NCBI GenBank assembly: GCA_936440205.1
Contig: OW387140.1
Coordinates: 19,651,659 to 19,715,658, forward strand
Length of the DNA: 64,000 nucleotides
Direction of reading: 5' to 3'
Source: Lepidonotus clava
Lineage: Eukaryota > Annelida > Polychaeta > Phyllodocida > Polynoidae
In this document: piece by piece, positions 12,135 through 25,400 of the stretch
How the letters are laid out: each line of letters begins with the position of its first letter
Position numbering within the stretch: the stretch's first letter is position 1
The notes under the pieces: generated by a model
Seen by the model: the letters and a program-made list of their open reading frames with translations, nothing else
Databases searched by the model: none
Told to the model about the DNA's origin: nothing
Program-made: the position numbers and the translations under genes

Positions 12135-13307
12135 GTAAGTTACAAAGGAAAATAATAGGGGATTGAATGCTTAATTATCACATCTAACACAATTTCACTT
12201 GTTGTAGTAATTCTGAACGTATTTCATGTCTGCGCCGCCTGCTTCTTTGCCACTGTGGCCGAATTTGACTGATTCTTGGGATGATGAAATCTGAGCGATA
12301 AAGGAGGCATCACAAAAGGTTTTCTTGCGTATTATGAAATTCTGATGAAATAGCAATAGGAACATGCGTGTAGAAAGCCAGATCACATGTTCAAAATGTA
12401 ACTGTTATATACTTGCTATTTACAAAGTTCTAGCTAGTTTAATTTGCCTAAAATTATTGAAATAAATGCACTTTTTACTCAATTTGTGCTTTCTGAGAGT
12501 GAGACTTCTACGTTAGTTTCTAGTTTCTTACTTTTTATAGTTTCGCTGGTCAATTTTAACCTAGCTAAGTGTTATTTTTTTTCATGAAACAGGCATCGGA
12601 AATTCAATGTGATTTGAAATTGCCACTACAAATGAAAAAGATGGCTATGTTACCCCAACCGTAGATGTAGTAGCCACAACCCACTTAGATCTACTTTGAG
12701 TGACTTTGGAAATGGAACTTACCCTTCTCTTTCGTATGGCTTGAATAAGCACTGCCGCTTCATGTCTGCTAATCTTGTTTTTCCTTGATATAACCATTGT
12801 GATATGTTATTTGAAAATTCCAATGTGAAGAAGGTATCCCCTTGTTCTTTACATAAATCTACTAGCGTGTTGAGCTCACGTGTGTGCTGTGCTACTGCTG
12901 GCGTCCGACATTACAGTCCTCGATAAACGGCAGTCACTATATAGATTACCCAATACCAAGACACTATTGCAACAACCGGTCTTGTTTCACAAGTCAGACT
13001 GTAGGCCTGTTTCATAATGTGTGGGCTGATATAAGCCTTGAAAGTGTTATTAGGGTTTGCATCATGATGTGACAATATAAAGTTGGAGTTCTAATAGAAT
13101 TATTCTTTTCACTTTTAGGTTTGGTGCAGCCTCTTGTCTTGATATCGTCTTCGGGAGTACCAAATCACTGGATACCTATGGATATTACGAACTGATCTTC
13201 AGCACTCTAACCCAGAACAGCCTCCCAGGCACACATTGGATACGTCACGTGAAGTCAAGGCGGATCTACGTGTCTAATTATAAATCGAGCACAGACTCTC
13301 TTAAAAA

Positions 13308-13817
13308 ATGCTCCCCAAGACTAAGGAGGACGGGGAAAATGCCCCCCGTAAAAAGTCGAGGCGCCGAGCCGTGCCCAAGGACTCGCCGGAGTATAAGATA
13401 CGGCGGGACCGGAACAATGTGGCAGTGAGGAAGAGTCGTACTCAGACTAAGGAGAAGACGAAGCAGACCCTGGAGCGGGTCAGTCAGCTGAGGAATGAAA
13501 ACGAGCAGCTCGAGCAGCAGGTGAAACTGCTCGCCAAGGAGCTGGTGGTGCTCAAAGACCTGTTCAAGCTGTCCCGGCCGGACATGGGCACGGCGGCCAG
13601 CAGTGGGACAGAGGCGGCCATACAGACAGACGACGACGACGTGCTCGGGGCTCAGGGGGCCGTCGACCACTGCAAGGTCGAGTCCAACTTGGATTGTTCG
13701 TACGACGTGAAAACTGAAAGAATCTACGATTTCTTGAATAACTCTGATGTTCAGGTGAACACACGGGCACTGGCAAAGGACCACGAATACGGTGTCAAGG
13801 ACGAGCCCGACATGTAA
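13308..13817 (+). CDS. CEBPG: C/EBP gamma
   Basis: A 169-aa short bZIP factor (human form about 150 aa). Residues about 18-45 form the basic region (SPEYKIRRDRNNVAVRKSR), and the zipper runs from about 52 to KDLF near residue 86 (QLRNENEQLEQQVKLLAKEL). It lacks the long N-terminal activation region of the other C/EBPs, as gamma proteins do. Family members heterodimerise with other C/EBPs and with ATF4 and often restrain them. The coding region is a single exon, as in vertebrates. The acidic C-terminal tail contains VKTE and VKDEP, which match the psi-K-x-E sumoylation consensus. The start is the first ATG of a clear bZIP frame with A at -3. Codon use is GC-rich compared with its flanks. Confidence 0.92.
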   Translation: MLPKTKEDGENAPRKKSRRRAVPKDSPEYKIRRDRNNVAVRKSRTQTKEKTKQTLERVSQLRNENEQLEQQVKLLAKELVVLKDLFKLSRPDMGTAASSGTEAAIQTDDDDVLGAQGAVDHCKVESNLDCSYDVKTERIYDFLNNSDVQVNTRALAKDHEYGVKDEPDM

Positions 13818-14716
13818 TAAGTGCATGAAAGAAAGGATTTGTAATGTGGGGACAATATTTCTGGTTATCAGAAAACTGCCAGGACTCAAAAAAGAGTTGA
13901 GCTGCGTTATACCGACTTCATGATGATATGCTCTCATTTTCTACTCGTTTATTCCTTTTTGTTGGTGAAGTTTTAGTTCTGTGTAATGTGCTTGTCATAT
14001 TCAAAAGGTAGATCTATGCAGTTTTACCGGAACAGTAAATTATTCTCATTGTAGAATGCGACCATATTACCGTGTATATAATGCATTTCAGAACATTCTG
14101 TCGCCAGATTCTCCTTATAATTATTACTTAAAGAAGCCATTCTAAGCATATTGAGGATATGTCTTTGTATGTTTAATTAAGATGAATAATTGTTTCAGTT
14201 TATTTATCCTGGGTTGTCTCGATACAATCGGCATTCAGTTATTCACAGTACATGGCATGAAGTACTTCTGAATTTGTTGTACTTGCACAAAAATCTTAGG
14301 ATATTAATAGGGATTAAGACAAACTTTTGTATTATCATAAGGTATATTGCATACACTATACGCAAAGTTGCCCTATGCCTTTTGGTCAACGTCCGACCTG
14401 TTTCATTCTAAGTAAAAGTGCTTGTACTAAGAATATTATCAGAAGGAAAATCGTACAAGAGAGGACATCTTTCCTAAGTTACAGTAGTGGTGGTACATGC
14501 AAAGTTGTGTTATAATAACGTTACATGGTTATCATCGTGTGTCATTTTGATCGAATGCAGTGTCATCGGTCGGAACATGTGAAAGTGTTTAAGTCCGTTT
14601 AAAGATAACTTAAGACTTCGAATTGATCCTTAGTATTGTTAGGAAACTTTGTACATAAGGCAAGACTACACACAGTGTCATTCGAGTTAAAAACGCAAAC
14701 GTTACAAATGTAAGCA

Positions 14717-14722
14717 AATAAA
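14717..14722 (+). promoter_or_regulatory. Candidate poly(A) signal of C/EBP gamma
   Basis: AATAAA about 900 bases after the stop codon, followed by an A-run and a T/GT-rich stretch. It is the first clear AATAAA downstream of the gene. Confidence 0.45.
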
Positions 14723-15184
14723 AGTTAACTTAAAAAAAAAGTTTCATTTTTGTGTTTGCACAAGTAAAAGTTCGGTCCTGGAACCAGTTACCAGAACTGA
14801 GAAGAGTCTTCAACGAATAATAGTTCGGGACATACAGGGGCAATATAATTATGCATTAAAAAGAACTAAAGTTAACTTAACGTTGGGGGGATAGCAGTAT
14901 GATTCTAAGCCTTTTTGTTCATGGACGAAACAAAATGCTACAACATCCTTTGTCTATTGAAGTGGCTAGTATGGTTACCCTACTACTTCTAAAATGATGT
15001 TCTTTTGCATGTTGCAGTCTACACACTGAACTTACTTCAGGCCACACCAAGAACCAGTGAAATAGGCTATTACTAGCCAGTCCATTTGGTTGTTGGTTTG
15101 TTAAACAGCTTTTTAAAGGACCTGTGGGAACCAGCAAATTAGGTTATGGCACCATTATTTTAGTTTCCCTCTCACCCTCTATGT

Positions 15185-15260
15185 GGCTTCATAGTGTAAG
15201 GGTCAGCAACCCCCTCCAAACACTATGTTGTGGGTTTGACTCCTGGAGGGACTTGTGATA
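15185..15260 (+). repeat. tRNA-like SINE head
   Basis: TAGTGTAAGGG (15192-15202) fits the pol III A box and GGTTTGACTCC (15233-15243) fits the B box, at tRNA-like spacing. The arms do not fold into a full cloverleaf by eye, so this is more likely a tRNA-derived SINE head or relic than a functional tRNA. The downstream 15260-15640 is unclassified. Confidence 0.4.
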
Positions 15261-15693
15261 ATACTAATTAAAGTAGCTCTGTTGAAGTATCATTGGCCCC
15301 AAATATGGTGGATAGGTCAGACTTTTCTCTATTTTGTTTTTGGGAGGCGGGCCTTAGGCTGCCGACCTTCTCTAGACTCCTTGTACACCAGGTTGTGTCA
15401 ATGCATTTCAATGGAGCTCAAAATGGTTGTTACAATTTTGTGACAAATTTTCTCAGTAATGCCAGCATTATAATCTTCAAACTATATGTATTTCTGTAGT
15501 TCTGTTTCTAGTATATGGTGGTTTGGTTCTAAAATTCTGAAATATTTGGTTGTTTTCTTGTAAGTTGGGAGACAATCCATAAGTCTCTTTTTCTCATAGG
15601 GATACATGGAGATTGACAAAGAAGGTTCCACTCTCTAACTTCTCACAATCTCCAGGTACAGGTTTAGTGTTGGACTGGTGATTTGTTATAATT

Positions 15694-15703
15694 ATTGCGC
15701 AAT
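15694..15703. promoter_or_regulatory. Perfect C/EBP palindrome
   Basis: ATTGCGCAAT, the optimal C/EBP half-site palindrome, lies about 1.9 kb downstream of the C/EBP gamma stop and about 0.5 kb past the MRPL38 stop (3' side). Confidence 0.4.
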
Positions 15704-16107
15704 CATTGAAAGTCACTGTCTTAATTGCCACCCTGCGAATTCGCAATTTCCTGTATTTTCGCCCACCGCCCGCCTCCTTCGGTACGACAGTACCCGAAAA
15801 TCTAGTTTATTTTGTCGTTTTTACCTGAATCTTTCGGATTTCTAATGTACCTGTCATTTAAGCACTTAGCGTCCCTAAAAATTAAAAGGACTCCATCCAA
15901 AAAAATCTGGGTTATAGGTCTAGCTTGCCATTTTGTGGTTGAAACAATGATTGTATACATACCATAGGCATTACTTAACTCCTGGAATCTAATTATGTAC
16001 TTCATTGACTTTGCAAAATGGTGACCCGGCATTGCTAATGGTTCTCTTCTTAACTCTTAAGAAAAAAAAAGAAGCGATATAACAAGGTTTGTTTTCACAT
16101 ACAGTCC

Positions 16108-16113
16108 TTTATT
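16108..16113 (-). promoter_or_regulatory. Poly(A) signal of MRPL38
   Basis: AATAAA on the minus strand, 90 bases after the MRPL38 stop. Confidence 0.6.
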
Positions 16114-16202
16114 TACAATCACATACGCCTATATTTTTACAGACAAATTCTACTCGTTCAACCTTTCAGTCATCAATACACGTCTTATAATGAGTTCAGC
16201 CC

Positions 16203-19200
16203 TCATGGCAGGTCTTTGAACTGCTCGAGGCGGCGGTGCATGAGTTCCTCCTTCCTCCTCAGCCAGGACGGCTTGTAGCTGGTGGGGCGTTGGGTGAGCG
16301 GGTACTTGGGGCGTGGGGGGTGGTCGTGGTACGGGGAGGTGGTCGTCAGCTTCAGTCTCAGCACCTCCTCCGCCAGGTCCTTCTTGTCCCGGTAACGGTC
16401 GTAGTACCTGCAACCAAAGCCAACCATGTATTGTTCAATAATGATTAATCAAGTTCTGTACCCAAATATTCACAAGGTTTCATCATTCTGTTTTCTGTCC
16501 CGTATGTAAGTTTTACACTTGACACTGGTCTCACTGTATGCACTGATCATGTGACTAACAGCAATGTTTGTAGATAGGCTTAGAATTTCCAAGATTATTC
16601 CAGAGGTTGAAAGAGTTTATAGTTGATTATAGTGTAATTTGACTGAACACTTGTAATAATAATAAAGTCCCTGGTTGCGTCAGCCACCTTACTTTGGACA
16701 CACTAAAATCGCAAACGGGTGATTTCGTGCATTTAGCCACGTATTAAGTCGACCCGCATCATGAACAATTATTGTATTTTGAGTTTCATTTTCACACATG
16801 TACATTAAATATGATCCTATAGACACGTCTCTCACTGTTACAATACACATCCATCTGGTGCCGACTAGTGTATAACCCACCTGTCGAATGGCTCGTTCTT
16901 GGGGTACGTGACGGGCGGTGGGTGGTAGGGAGGGGGGTGTTGGAACTCAAATTTGGGTTCCCGCATATCTGAAGAGAATGAAATCATAAACTATGTTAGA
17001 TATACGTTTATTTCCAAAGAAAATGCAGAAGTTATAGAATGGCAATATGTTTCTTCACAACATCTTTGATGTAAACACAAATAATACCGTTCCTTAAGGG
17101 CAATGGCGCCATTATAGATCTAAAGTTGAGACTTTCTTGAAACTCAGAGAAATACCAGATAAATATGTTTATAGTCCAAAAATGGAAAAAAATTAGGGGG
17201 TCACTATGCTAACTTTTGATCTACAGGAAGAGCAATATGGGCATAATTCCTTCAAAATTAAGGTTTTGGAGAGCCATATACATGTATAGGCATACAATTT
17301 TCGTGAAAACTTTCATGCTAATCCTCAAATAAACAATCTAATCACTTGAATCATAAGCTAGGACATGTGTTCACAGACTTTATGTATGGCCTGGAAAAAA
17401 ATGTGTTTTTTTACTGCATTTTAATTTATTTTCATTGCAAATCAATTTAGTAGAAAAATTAATTTTCAGACAAGAAAGTTCACACACAAAAATTCAAAGT
17501 TGAAAAATTAATAAAAATGACACATAATGTACATCAGACTGTTAGCTTTCATTTTCAACAAAGAAAACATGGGGTCACCGCATGAATTTTGCCAGAAAAA
17601 TTGATTATCCACCTGTAAGTCTGGAATTAATCCACCTGTTCTATTTGTTTTAATGGTCCCTAAAGCTATCAAAATACAAAATATATTGACACATTATATT
17701 CTGATATTGCTCCTCACATCATAAGGATTGTGTTACTGCTTACTGTGTGAAGATGGGATGAATATTAACAAAGTTATACCCATTAATGCACTGCCCCCTG
17801 CCCACCTCCCAGAGGCTCCTATGCAGAGGCACTGATGGTCACGGTCCACTGCACACCCATACCTCCAGGCTGCGCGGCCCATGTGCGCGTGAACAAATGG
17901 CGCGATTGTCTTTAAGGTCTCTCACTATGTAGTGATTACTATAGGGAACATCGGAGTTTCTGTAAAAGTCGGTCTTTTTGTGGCACAAGGGTCTAAAATC
18001 ATAAATGCAGGGTCCAAGGATCTAGGGTTCTCAACGGTCGTCACTTACTGAGTGTATTGTGGTAGACGTCGCGCACTGACTCGTCCCACTCGGTCTGGAA
18101 GAAGTTGACGCTGACCGGGGTGAGTTGGTCCTGGAGCGGGCGGTACCACTCCAGGGTCCGGAATGTACGCTCAGCCAGACTGGTACTGAAAGGGAAGGCG
18201 GCATTTGTTTTTTTAAAGTTTTTATTCGTAATAAACGTCAAGTTTCCCTTGCCAATTGTGGTCATGTGACAAGACATTAACATGTAGTTACCTTGCTTAA
18301 GACCTTCCATTATATTTCAATTATCCATATGACGTCAACTATAGTTTTGATTGAGTGGTATGTTATCGAGTCCGTCGTGGATAACACGTGCTTCACACTT
18401 TGTTTTATGAACAGTTCAACTAGATATAAAACAAAAGAAATCCAAATTTATGTGGGACGATAGCCTTGTCGTGCGAACAATAGCACTCTTACTTAAGAGC
18501 TTATCTTCTTCTAGATAATTATTGTTCGCCTACCAGTTCTCTGGCCGTTGGTCAGCAGAGAAGTCGATGCGCTGAGCCTGTTTGAAGAGCAGGAAGACGT
18601 GGCGGTGGGCGCCGGTGCCTTGAGCAGGGAACGGCTTGAGGTAGTCACAGATCACCTGGCCCTGGGACACGTCGCCGCCCGGGATGTTACCGCTGTTAGG
18701 GGAAGAACAAGGGTACAAAATAGTGAAATTCTAAACAAATTGTCGAATATTCATGATTTTTAGAGTGTCTTAGAATTATGAAATACCTTTAAAATTCCAA
18801 CCGGCTCCAGGTCGTCACAAACTGTTTGTCAATAGTGATACTAAAGAGCATTACACTTTTAGTGTGGCTTCCCATGAGAGCAGAGCAAGGCTGTCGTGTT
18901 TCCTACTTCCCCCATTTTCCATCCTTCTTCAAAATGAAGTTTATTTTGAATGGTAATTCCAAGGATTGGGATAACAAATCACTTTTATCAATTTGCAAAA
19001 ACAATTGTAATAAAAAAATCCAAATAATTATCGATTCACATAATTTGGGCATGTGACATAGTGGTAGCATTAGGTCAGAGCTGCCCTGACCTAATGGTAT
19101 TCCTACGGTACCGCCACCTATCTGTAGCCAGCAAAACTAGAAAACCAGTCTGATATATTAGTTCTGTAAGGTGCCACCAGTCGGCGCTACGGTCGAAGCA

Positions 19201-22200
19201 AACGTTCGTTTATCGGAAAACTGCTCAATCCTATCTTTTATTCAAGTTTATAATTTTTTAAGCCGATTACGACCAAATACTAGTTAAATTCCTATTGGTT
19301 GCTTTTCTCGCAACTTCAAAAAAATATGAATTCTGTTGAATACTCCTTTTCTGTTCCGTCTTAATGCTGAGACACCTTTCCTGTTGCCCTTACAACCTAA
19401 GGCCCTATATAAACCCGTTAACCTGCCAATGAGAGTGGGAGATGCAAAGAAGACCTGCTATGCAGTTACATACGGAGTCCCCGTGACTCAGACCGACTGT
19501 AGGGAAAGTCCCCGGACCCGTGGCCGAAAGTGCCGGCCCATGACGGGCCCACCCCACCCCCGCCGGCCCCACGGCCGTGACTCCGGGAGCCGCCGGCTGG
19601 GCGGGCTAACGTCGCAGCACAGTGATGCAGGTGGGCTGCTACAGCCTATCTCGACGGGGCTTCCTCCTCTAAATCTCTCACTTTTTCTATCTTGGTGAAC
19701 ATTCAGTACCTCTATCAATGTATTCCTCCCTTAAAGACGTGGTTTAGGCCGGGAAAAAAATATTATATATTGTTGTGTTCAGGTAACCCTACCTACCCTA
19801 TTTTTTTGTTAAAGGAAAATTTTTTTTTTTTTTTTTTTCAAAATCCAAAAGAATTGACCTAAAAATGCATGGAAAAGCATGAAACAACATAATATTTATA
19901 GTTGCTCGGGGCATGTATTTTAGATGCCAGAAATGTTTTAAGGGGATATTTGGAATATTTTTTTTCAACACTGGCCAGATCTCTTTGGTAAGTAAAAAAA
20001 AAAAAAAAGAGTTCGACCTTCCTCCCCTATTCTTTTCGACCTATGTTACCTGAACACAACTGTATGTTTTTTTTTCGCCTTACTTTTTATAAGTCAAAAG
20101 TGCTACTGGGAGGTAGTCGTGGTTTTAGGGAATTAAGAAACAGGGACATAATTATACATTTCAATATCTGGTCCAAAATAGGAGGGCTTGTGGGCGACAC
20201 ATGTCCTCTCCCTCCTCCCAACGCCCACCCTAAGGCCAACCTTAGAAAAAAAAAGTTGTTTGCTGTCCAGCGGCTGACCAGAATACTCAGTCGGGGGGTC
20301 GGAAAATCTTTTTTTTCCCCATAATATTTTGATGTTGGTAAGGCTATAACTGAAAATTTTGATTAAAAAAAAGAAGAATTTTTCCAAAAGTGAAAAAATA
20401 GTTTCCAGTCGGCCCTAAAATACTCAGTCGGGTGGTAAACAGGAAACAAACTTTTTTTTAAGGTTGGCATAAATTTGTGCCTGCATGTTCTCCAGAACCC
20501 CACAAATAATGAATTTTCTAAACGAGGGCATAAAGGTTAAGAGCACGACTCTTTTCTGTTACTACTACTAACTTTGACATTCAAAACAATTATAGGGCAC
20601 ACGTCACGAATGATATTAGGTATAAAATATAGAATAAAGGGTTTAACATGTCCATGTACCACAGTTCAAACATAGTGGACTGTCTTTTTCCAAATCGGAA
20701 TGTACAGTTGATAATTTATACCTTAAAATGTAAAAGATGCTCGGTCACACTAAAAGTTAAAGAGATAATATCTGCCCACAACAAGTCTATTTGTAACAGG
20801 TTATTTTTCTTGCCCGCTTATTACTTTTTTCAAGACATATAAGTATGTGAAATCTTACATAAACCAGTGGAGGTACTCGCTGTCGTTGTCGGTGAGGTGG
20901 CCGTCTGGGTTGGTCATCAGTAACGTGTACAGAGAGTCCTCCTCGGCCTCGTACTCCACGTGAGGGGCCCTCGACGCCTGCAGGGCAAGGGAAAACCCTT
21001 ATCAGAGTTTGTTAAATAACGTTAGGGTTGAAGAGATAGGCACTATCACATCTATTGTAAAGGAGTTGATGAGACACTACGAAAATGCTCAAAATAATGT
21101 TCCTGCTTTTGACTGCATCAAGTTATCACACGTAGTACGTAGGTCCAACATTTCTGCACAATGACATACCGGTACTGAGGACAAACTTTTTGTATTGAAT
21201 GTCTTGTATTACAAGTTGTAACGATCACATGGTACAGGCGTTATTCCAATTTTTTTCTTACAAAAAAGAATGTGTGTTACAGGGAAATTTCGTATTTTTT
21301 CATCGGACTTGTGGCATAGCATTTGTACTAGTCCGCCACAACCAGAGTAGCTCCGGAACTAGAAGGCATATAAGGGGGTATTACTGATATGTAAGGACTC
21401 ACGCACCTAAGCAAGAGGCTGTTTGCTTACAATGTATAGAAAGGGTGACTTTTTTCTATCCTTTTACATCCATTTATAAAGCATGTAACAGTCATTATAG
21501 GAACTCCAAGTAAATATATTGAATATAGTATAGCTAGGTGGGCTTTGCACTAGTATCTAGGTACTAGTACTCCTATATTAGGGTAGATCTAAATCCCTGA
21601 GAGGGAACTCCCTGAGGGGGCACCTTAGCCAGTGTAGGGGACAGCCTACCTCAGTAGGAGAGACGGGGTTGCCGTAGAAGACTCTGGTGACGAGGTCGTC
21701 TTCGAAGTCGTAGGCCACAGTCATCTGGTGAGTGGGGATGAAGTAGGCCCCGGGCCCGAACAGGTCCCGGTAAATGCCGTAGTGGTCCACAATCGTCCGC
21801 ACGTGGTGGGGCCCGAACTCCTTCACCCAGTCGTCGCGGACGGAGTCCAAGGGCACCGTCACTGGAAAATGGACGTAAAGAACCAATAATATGTAGAACC
21901 AAGATGGAGTGTGAGGGTGGTTGTACGATCCAAAGGCTCGTAGTATCCCCATGGGTCTAGCGGCCACATTTGAAAACATCCCTAAAGATTCTTCTGTTAA
22001 TTCCCTGGCATCATACTGACCACTCAACACACTGTGTGGGCAATAGAGATTCATACCATTCTCTCTTTGTTTTGTTTTTTATTAATTCCAATATCTAATT
22101 GTCTTTCATACAAAAGCTCTTCTGACAGTTCTAGATCAAACTATGGCTATATAGGAATACAGCTAGATTTTACTTGAAGAAAACTATTTTGGTTAATCTG

Positions 22201-25200
22201 TAGATTAATATCAAGGCCATATAACATGTTAGACTTAAAGAGCTCTTACCCTGCCATTTTTCTTCCTCCCACCCCCCCCCCCCTTAATTTTAATAATAAT
22301 TATAGAAAATATGGGGAACTCATAGATTGGGTTCCCGTTACTTTCAGTGTCAAAATTTACCCTGACATTCAAAGACATTACAGAAAGAAGTAGATGGCGC
22401 CATCCATAAGTCCATCTACGCAAAATTGTATTAATAAAAATACAGCCAGTCCTCTTTTCAAGCGTAGGAACTGTTTTGGATGCGTCTTTCATTGAGATAC
22501 AGCATATTTTTGGTTGGACTGTCAAAAGCGGCTCCACTGGTGGCGACTTCTCGAAATTCATATAGGTGCTGGGAGAGTCATAGACTCAGTGTAGCTTTAT
22601 TATCATATTCGATTTAACAATTCTGCTGTTGGTTAGCATATTGATGATATCCTTACGTTCTTGGTGTCTGGCCTGGTACTCCATTTGTTCATCCTTACGG
22701 TTCTCCCTCAGTACCCGTCTACGTTCTGCAGGCCCTGGTATATCAGCTGAGAACACAGCACCAATGTTAACCGGTGCCACCAGATCGGGGTCGATACGCT
22801 GGCTTCCTATGGTAAAAAAGAAAGAGGTGTAACAGATCTATATGGTTTGTTGATTTATGCTTTAGCCCCAAGCTGTGACCGTGTCACTGTGTGTCCACTA
22901 GACAAAGTATTCGTCTATACTGCAATAACAGTGGTGTCGAACGTTCGGCTATGTGTTTACCAGACCCATGCACTACAAAGATGCCACTCCCGACTGATGA
23001 AAATGTAGGAAATATAGGGAGTAAATGGGTTAGTGATATCCCCAGCATTCTCGTCATCGTGCAGTGAAACACGGGGCACCAGAAGCGACCCTATTCAGCA
23101 TTGGTCCCTATGGAAAAAACGCAAATTTTCGCGTTTGTGCGAAAATTTGACACATTGCGAAAATTTGAAGGATTGTGTAGCATGTATGATACAAATTCCA
23201 AACTTTTTCTTGCTTACCGTATGAAGGTATGTGGTTTTCAAAGCGAGGGGGCCCCCTCACAGGGATTCCCCCAGTTTTTCTAAATAATATTATATTGAAA
23301 TAGTAAAAATTATTTTTGCAATTTTTCACGATGTATAAATACTTAATCTTTTAAGATTCATTTGAATTTCGAGTGTTACTGGATTATTTTAAATATTTTT
23401 GACAATTTCCCCTGTCGCTATGCAGGCCTCTATGCCCCACCCTCGTTGCTATGGTCCTCGGGAAAAGCCCTAGGCTGGTCCCCGCCCCTACGCTGCCGCT
23501 ATAAGGGGCAGGTACGGAGGTGCGATCTAGGTCAGCAGAGCGGTCTGAGTGAGCGGTGTCAGCTGTTACATAATGAGGCAGGAGGGTCCCTTACACACCT
23601 GACTGAGAAACCACGCTCAAAGTCGCACAGCCTGTCACCCACAACCTGACTCAAGTAACTTCAGAAATCACCATCAAAGTACCACAACCTCTCATCCCCA
23701 ACCTGTCAACTAACTTCCCACCTTAAATGTATTGAAATATTTAGACACTATGATGTTTTTGGTGTGTTCACATAGAGTGGTTTCTGGGAAGGTGAAGGTC
23801 GTACATTTCTCAATACCAGTGGTATATGTTAATTATTACCACGGGGAACCAGTGTAGAAAAGCCCCCACTATATTACCCGAAATCCTTCACGCATGACGT
23901 CAGCCCGTCTGCGAGAATAGGATCCTATGTCAAACTCACCACTAACCTCCGTTCGCGATTTCCCCAAAATTTCAGTGTGCGATGGTTCTTTTTAAGACCC
24001 GCATAGATCTACCCGATATAGGAAACAATTTTCCTACTTTTCCCCCAGAAACTTACAGGAGGGAAATGACCAGAGTATATATAGACCTGACATGGAATTT
24101 GTATTTCAATTCGCCTAACAGAGGTGCCGTATCTCGTCCGCGAGAATTGCCGAGATGGGTTGGTTCCGGTCACTTTTTTCTATCATTTAAGTCATTTTCA
24201 AAAGCAAACCACAGATTTATCATGCTGAATAAGCATCTGGTTCTTGAATATGATAAAATATATGAGGGCTATTTTCTATTTCTGTCCTTTATATGATTAA
24301 GAACTCAATCACAAAAATACTGTAAAACAGAAATTAAAGTGATGTAGGAAAACCAGTCATGCAATCAAAAATCATCAAAAAGTAGGAAATCATACAAAAC
24401 TTCAAAAGTAGGAAAAATAAATAGCATCTATGCTCTGGCATTACTCGCCATTAGGCTCTTTGAGTTGACAGGTTCTCAAACCTTAGGCTTGGATCTGGTG
24501 GATATACAGTGAACAGCGTGATCAATAACTGGTTATTAACCATTAATCACACGCCGACAAGGCACACCTACACAGTGGTGGACATTGTAACAGGATTCCC
24601 GTACCGGCCAGGAATCCTATACCGGCCGCGTCAGTGCGCAAGCGCTAAGGACTTAAGATAATCTCAGGACGTGTTCTGTCAAGGATGCCAGTCAAAGTTG
24701 TAATGGGTAGCAAACTAAAGATATATCCCTCTCATCTTTTACATCACTAGGGTTCAGACCAAAAAGGCTAACTCGACCCTACTTCTAGTCTGTGGAGGGG
24801 GAACCTGTTCAGGTTGGCCCAAGGCTAGGTGCAGCCGACCAGTCAAGTCGCCCGTTATGGCGGGCGGTAGGCGAATCCTGGCGGTATCCCAGTCCTACCA
24901 CAGACATAAGTCTTAAAATCCAGGGGCCAGTCGGGCCCCAAGCTTAGGTCTAGGACTAGGGGCCGCAGCAAAATCTAGGGGCTCTCACTATGAATGACTT
25001 AATTTTAAAAATCCTGTTAATTTTTGGGGGCCAGTCGGGCCCCGAAGCCAGAAAACTTAGGAGCCCGACCCTCTTTTTTAGGCCCTTGGGCCCCCAGGAC
25101 TGGTTATGTCCACCCCTGAGTTATTGAGCTAGTAGAGCCAGTGTTTACATAGACCAAGAATCAGATTGGCAGAAGAGCAAGAGGCAGGGCTTTCTCCCAG

Positions 25201-25400
25201 GCCCAGGGAGGCCGAGGTCACCACTTACTTGCGAATTTATCCGCGAATGTCAACGCTTCGTCATGAGATTTCCCTTTAAACTTTCGCCATATCTTCCCTC
25301 CCAGTCTCACAGGGGGTCGAATAGAATAAAACCGCTTAATAAGGAAATTATTAGCATTTTGAAGGGCGAGCCGACAAAACACATGTCCTGTGGTCGCCAT
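16203..25400 (-). CDS. MRPL38: Mitochondrial large-subunit ribosomal protein L38
   Basis: Eight exons: 25400-25229, 22806-22657, 21861-21650, 20977-20859, 18692-18534, 18185-18049, 16968-16881 and 16407-16203. All have GT-AG borders and compatible phases, giving 413 aa (human 380). The N-terminus is basic and hydrophobic, ending near RFYS, as a mitochondrial targeting peptide would. The body carries the PEBP-like fold of bL38m: [57 protein letters not shown] and [13 protein letters not shown]. The end runs [19 protein letters not shown]-like and [16 protein letters not shown], which align closely with the vertebrate protein. The protein sits on the outer part of the mitochondrial large subunit; family members lack known PEBP ligand activity. 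The start is the ATG at 25400. No operon-like partner is evident. Confidence 0.93.
20234..20468. mobile_element. MITE family A, copy 1 (MRPL38 intron)
   Basis: Begins GGCCAACCTTAGAAAAAA and ends with the approximate complement AAGGTTGGC. The internal strings ACTCAGTCGG and CAGTCGGCCC also occur in copies at 35529-35717 and 43923-44153. It is non-coding and A/T-run rich, with inverted ends of about 35 bases including a version of GTTTCCTGTCCAGC. Confidence 0.6.
22586..22656 (-). other. Intron start after MRPL38 exon 2
   Basis: The open frame of exon 2 continues past 22657 into the intron by chance. The splice donor C/GTAAGG at 22656-22651 and the match of exons 2 and 3 to MRPL38 show that this part is not coding. 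The other MRPL38 introns hold only repeats and low-complexity sequence. Confidence 0.5.
24923..25085. repeat. Repeated GGGCCAGTCGGGCCCC motif
   Basis: GGGCCAGTCGGGCCCC or a near copy occurs twice about 100 bases apart, with GGGCCC-rich palindromes around it, in MRPL38 intron 1. The CAGTCGG core also appears in MITE family A, so this may be a decayed relative. Confidence 0.4.

Noticed and set aside
13278-13937. 219-codon minus-strand frame opposite C/EBP gamma
   Set aside because: It is the antisense shadow of a GC-rich bZIP exon, and the sense frame is clearly the gene.
19488-19718. GC-rich frames in an MRPL38 intron
   Set aside because: Open on both strands because of local GC content and GGCC palindromes; no coding evidence.
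23362-23649. 95-codon plus-strand frame with Cys and Arg
   Set aside because: No ATG with support, no family, and it lies in an MRPL38 intron on the opposite strand.
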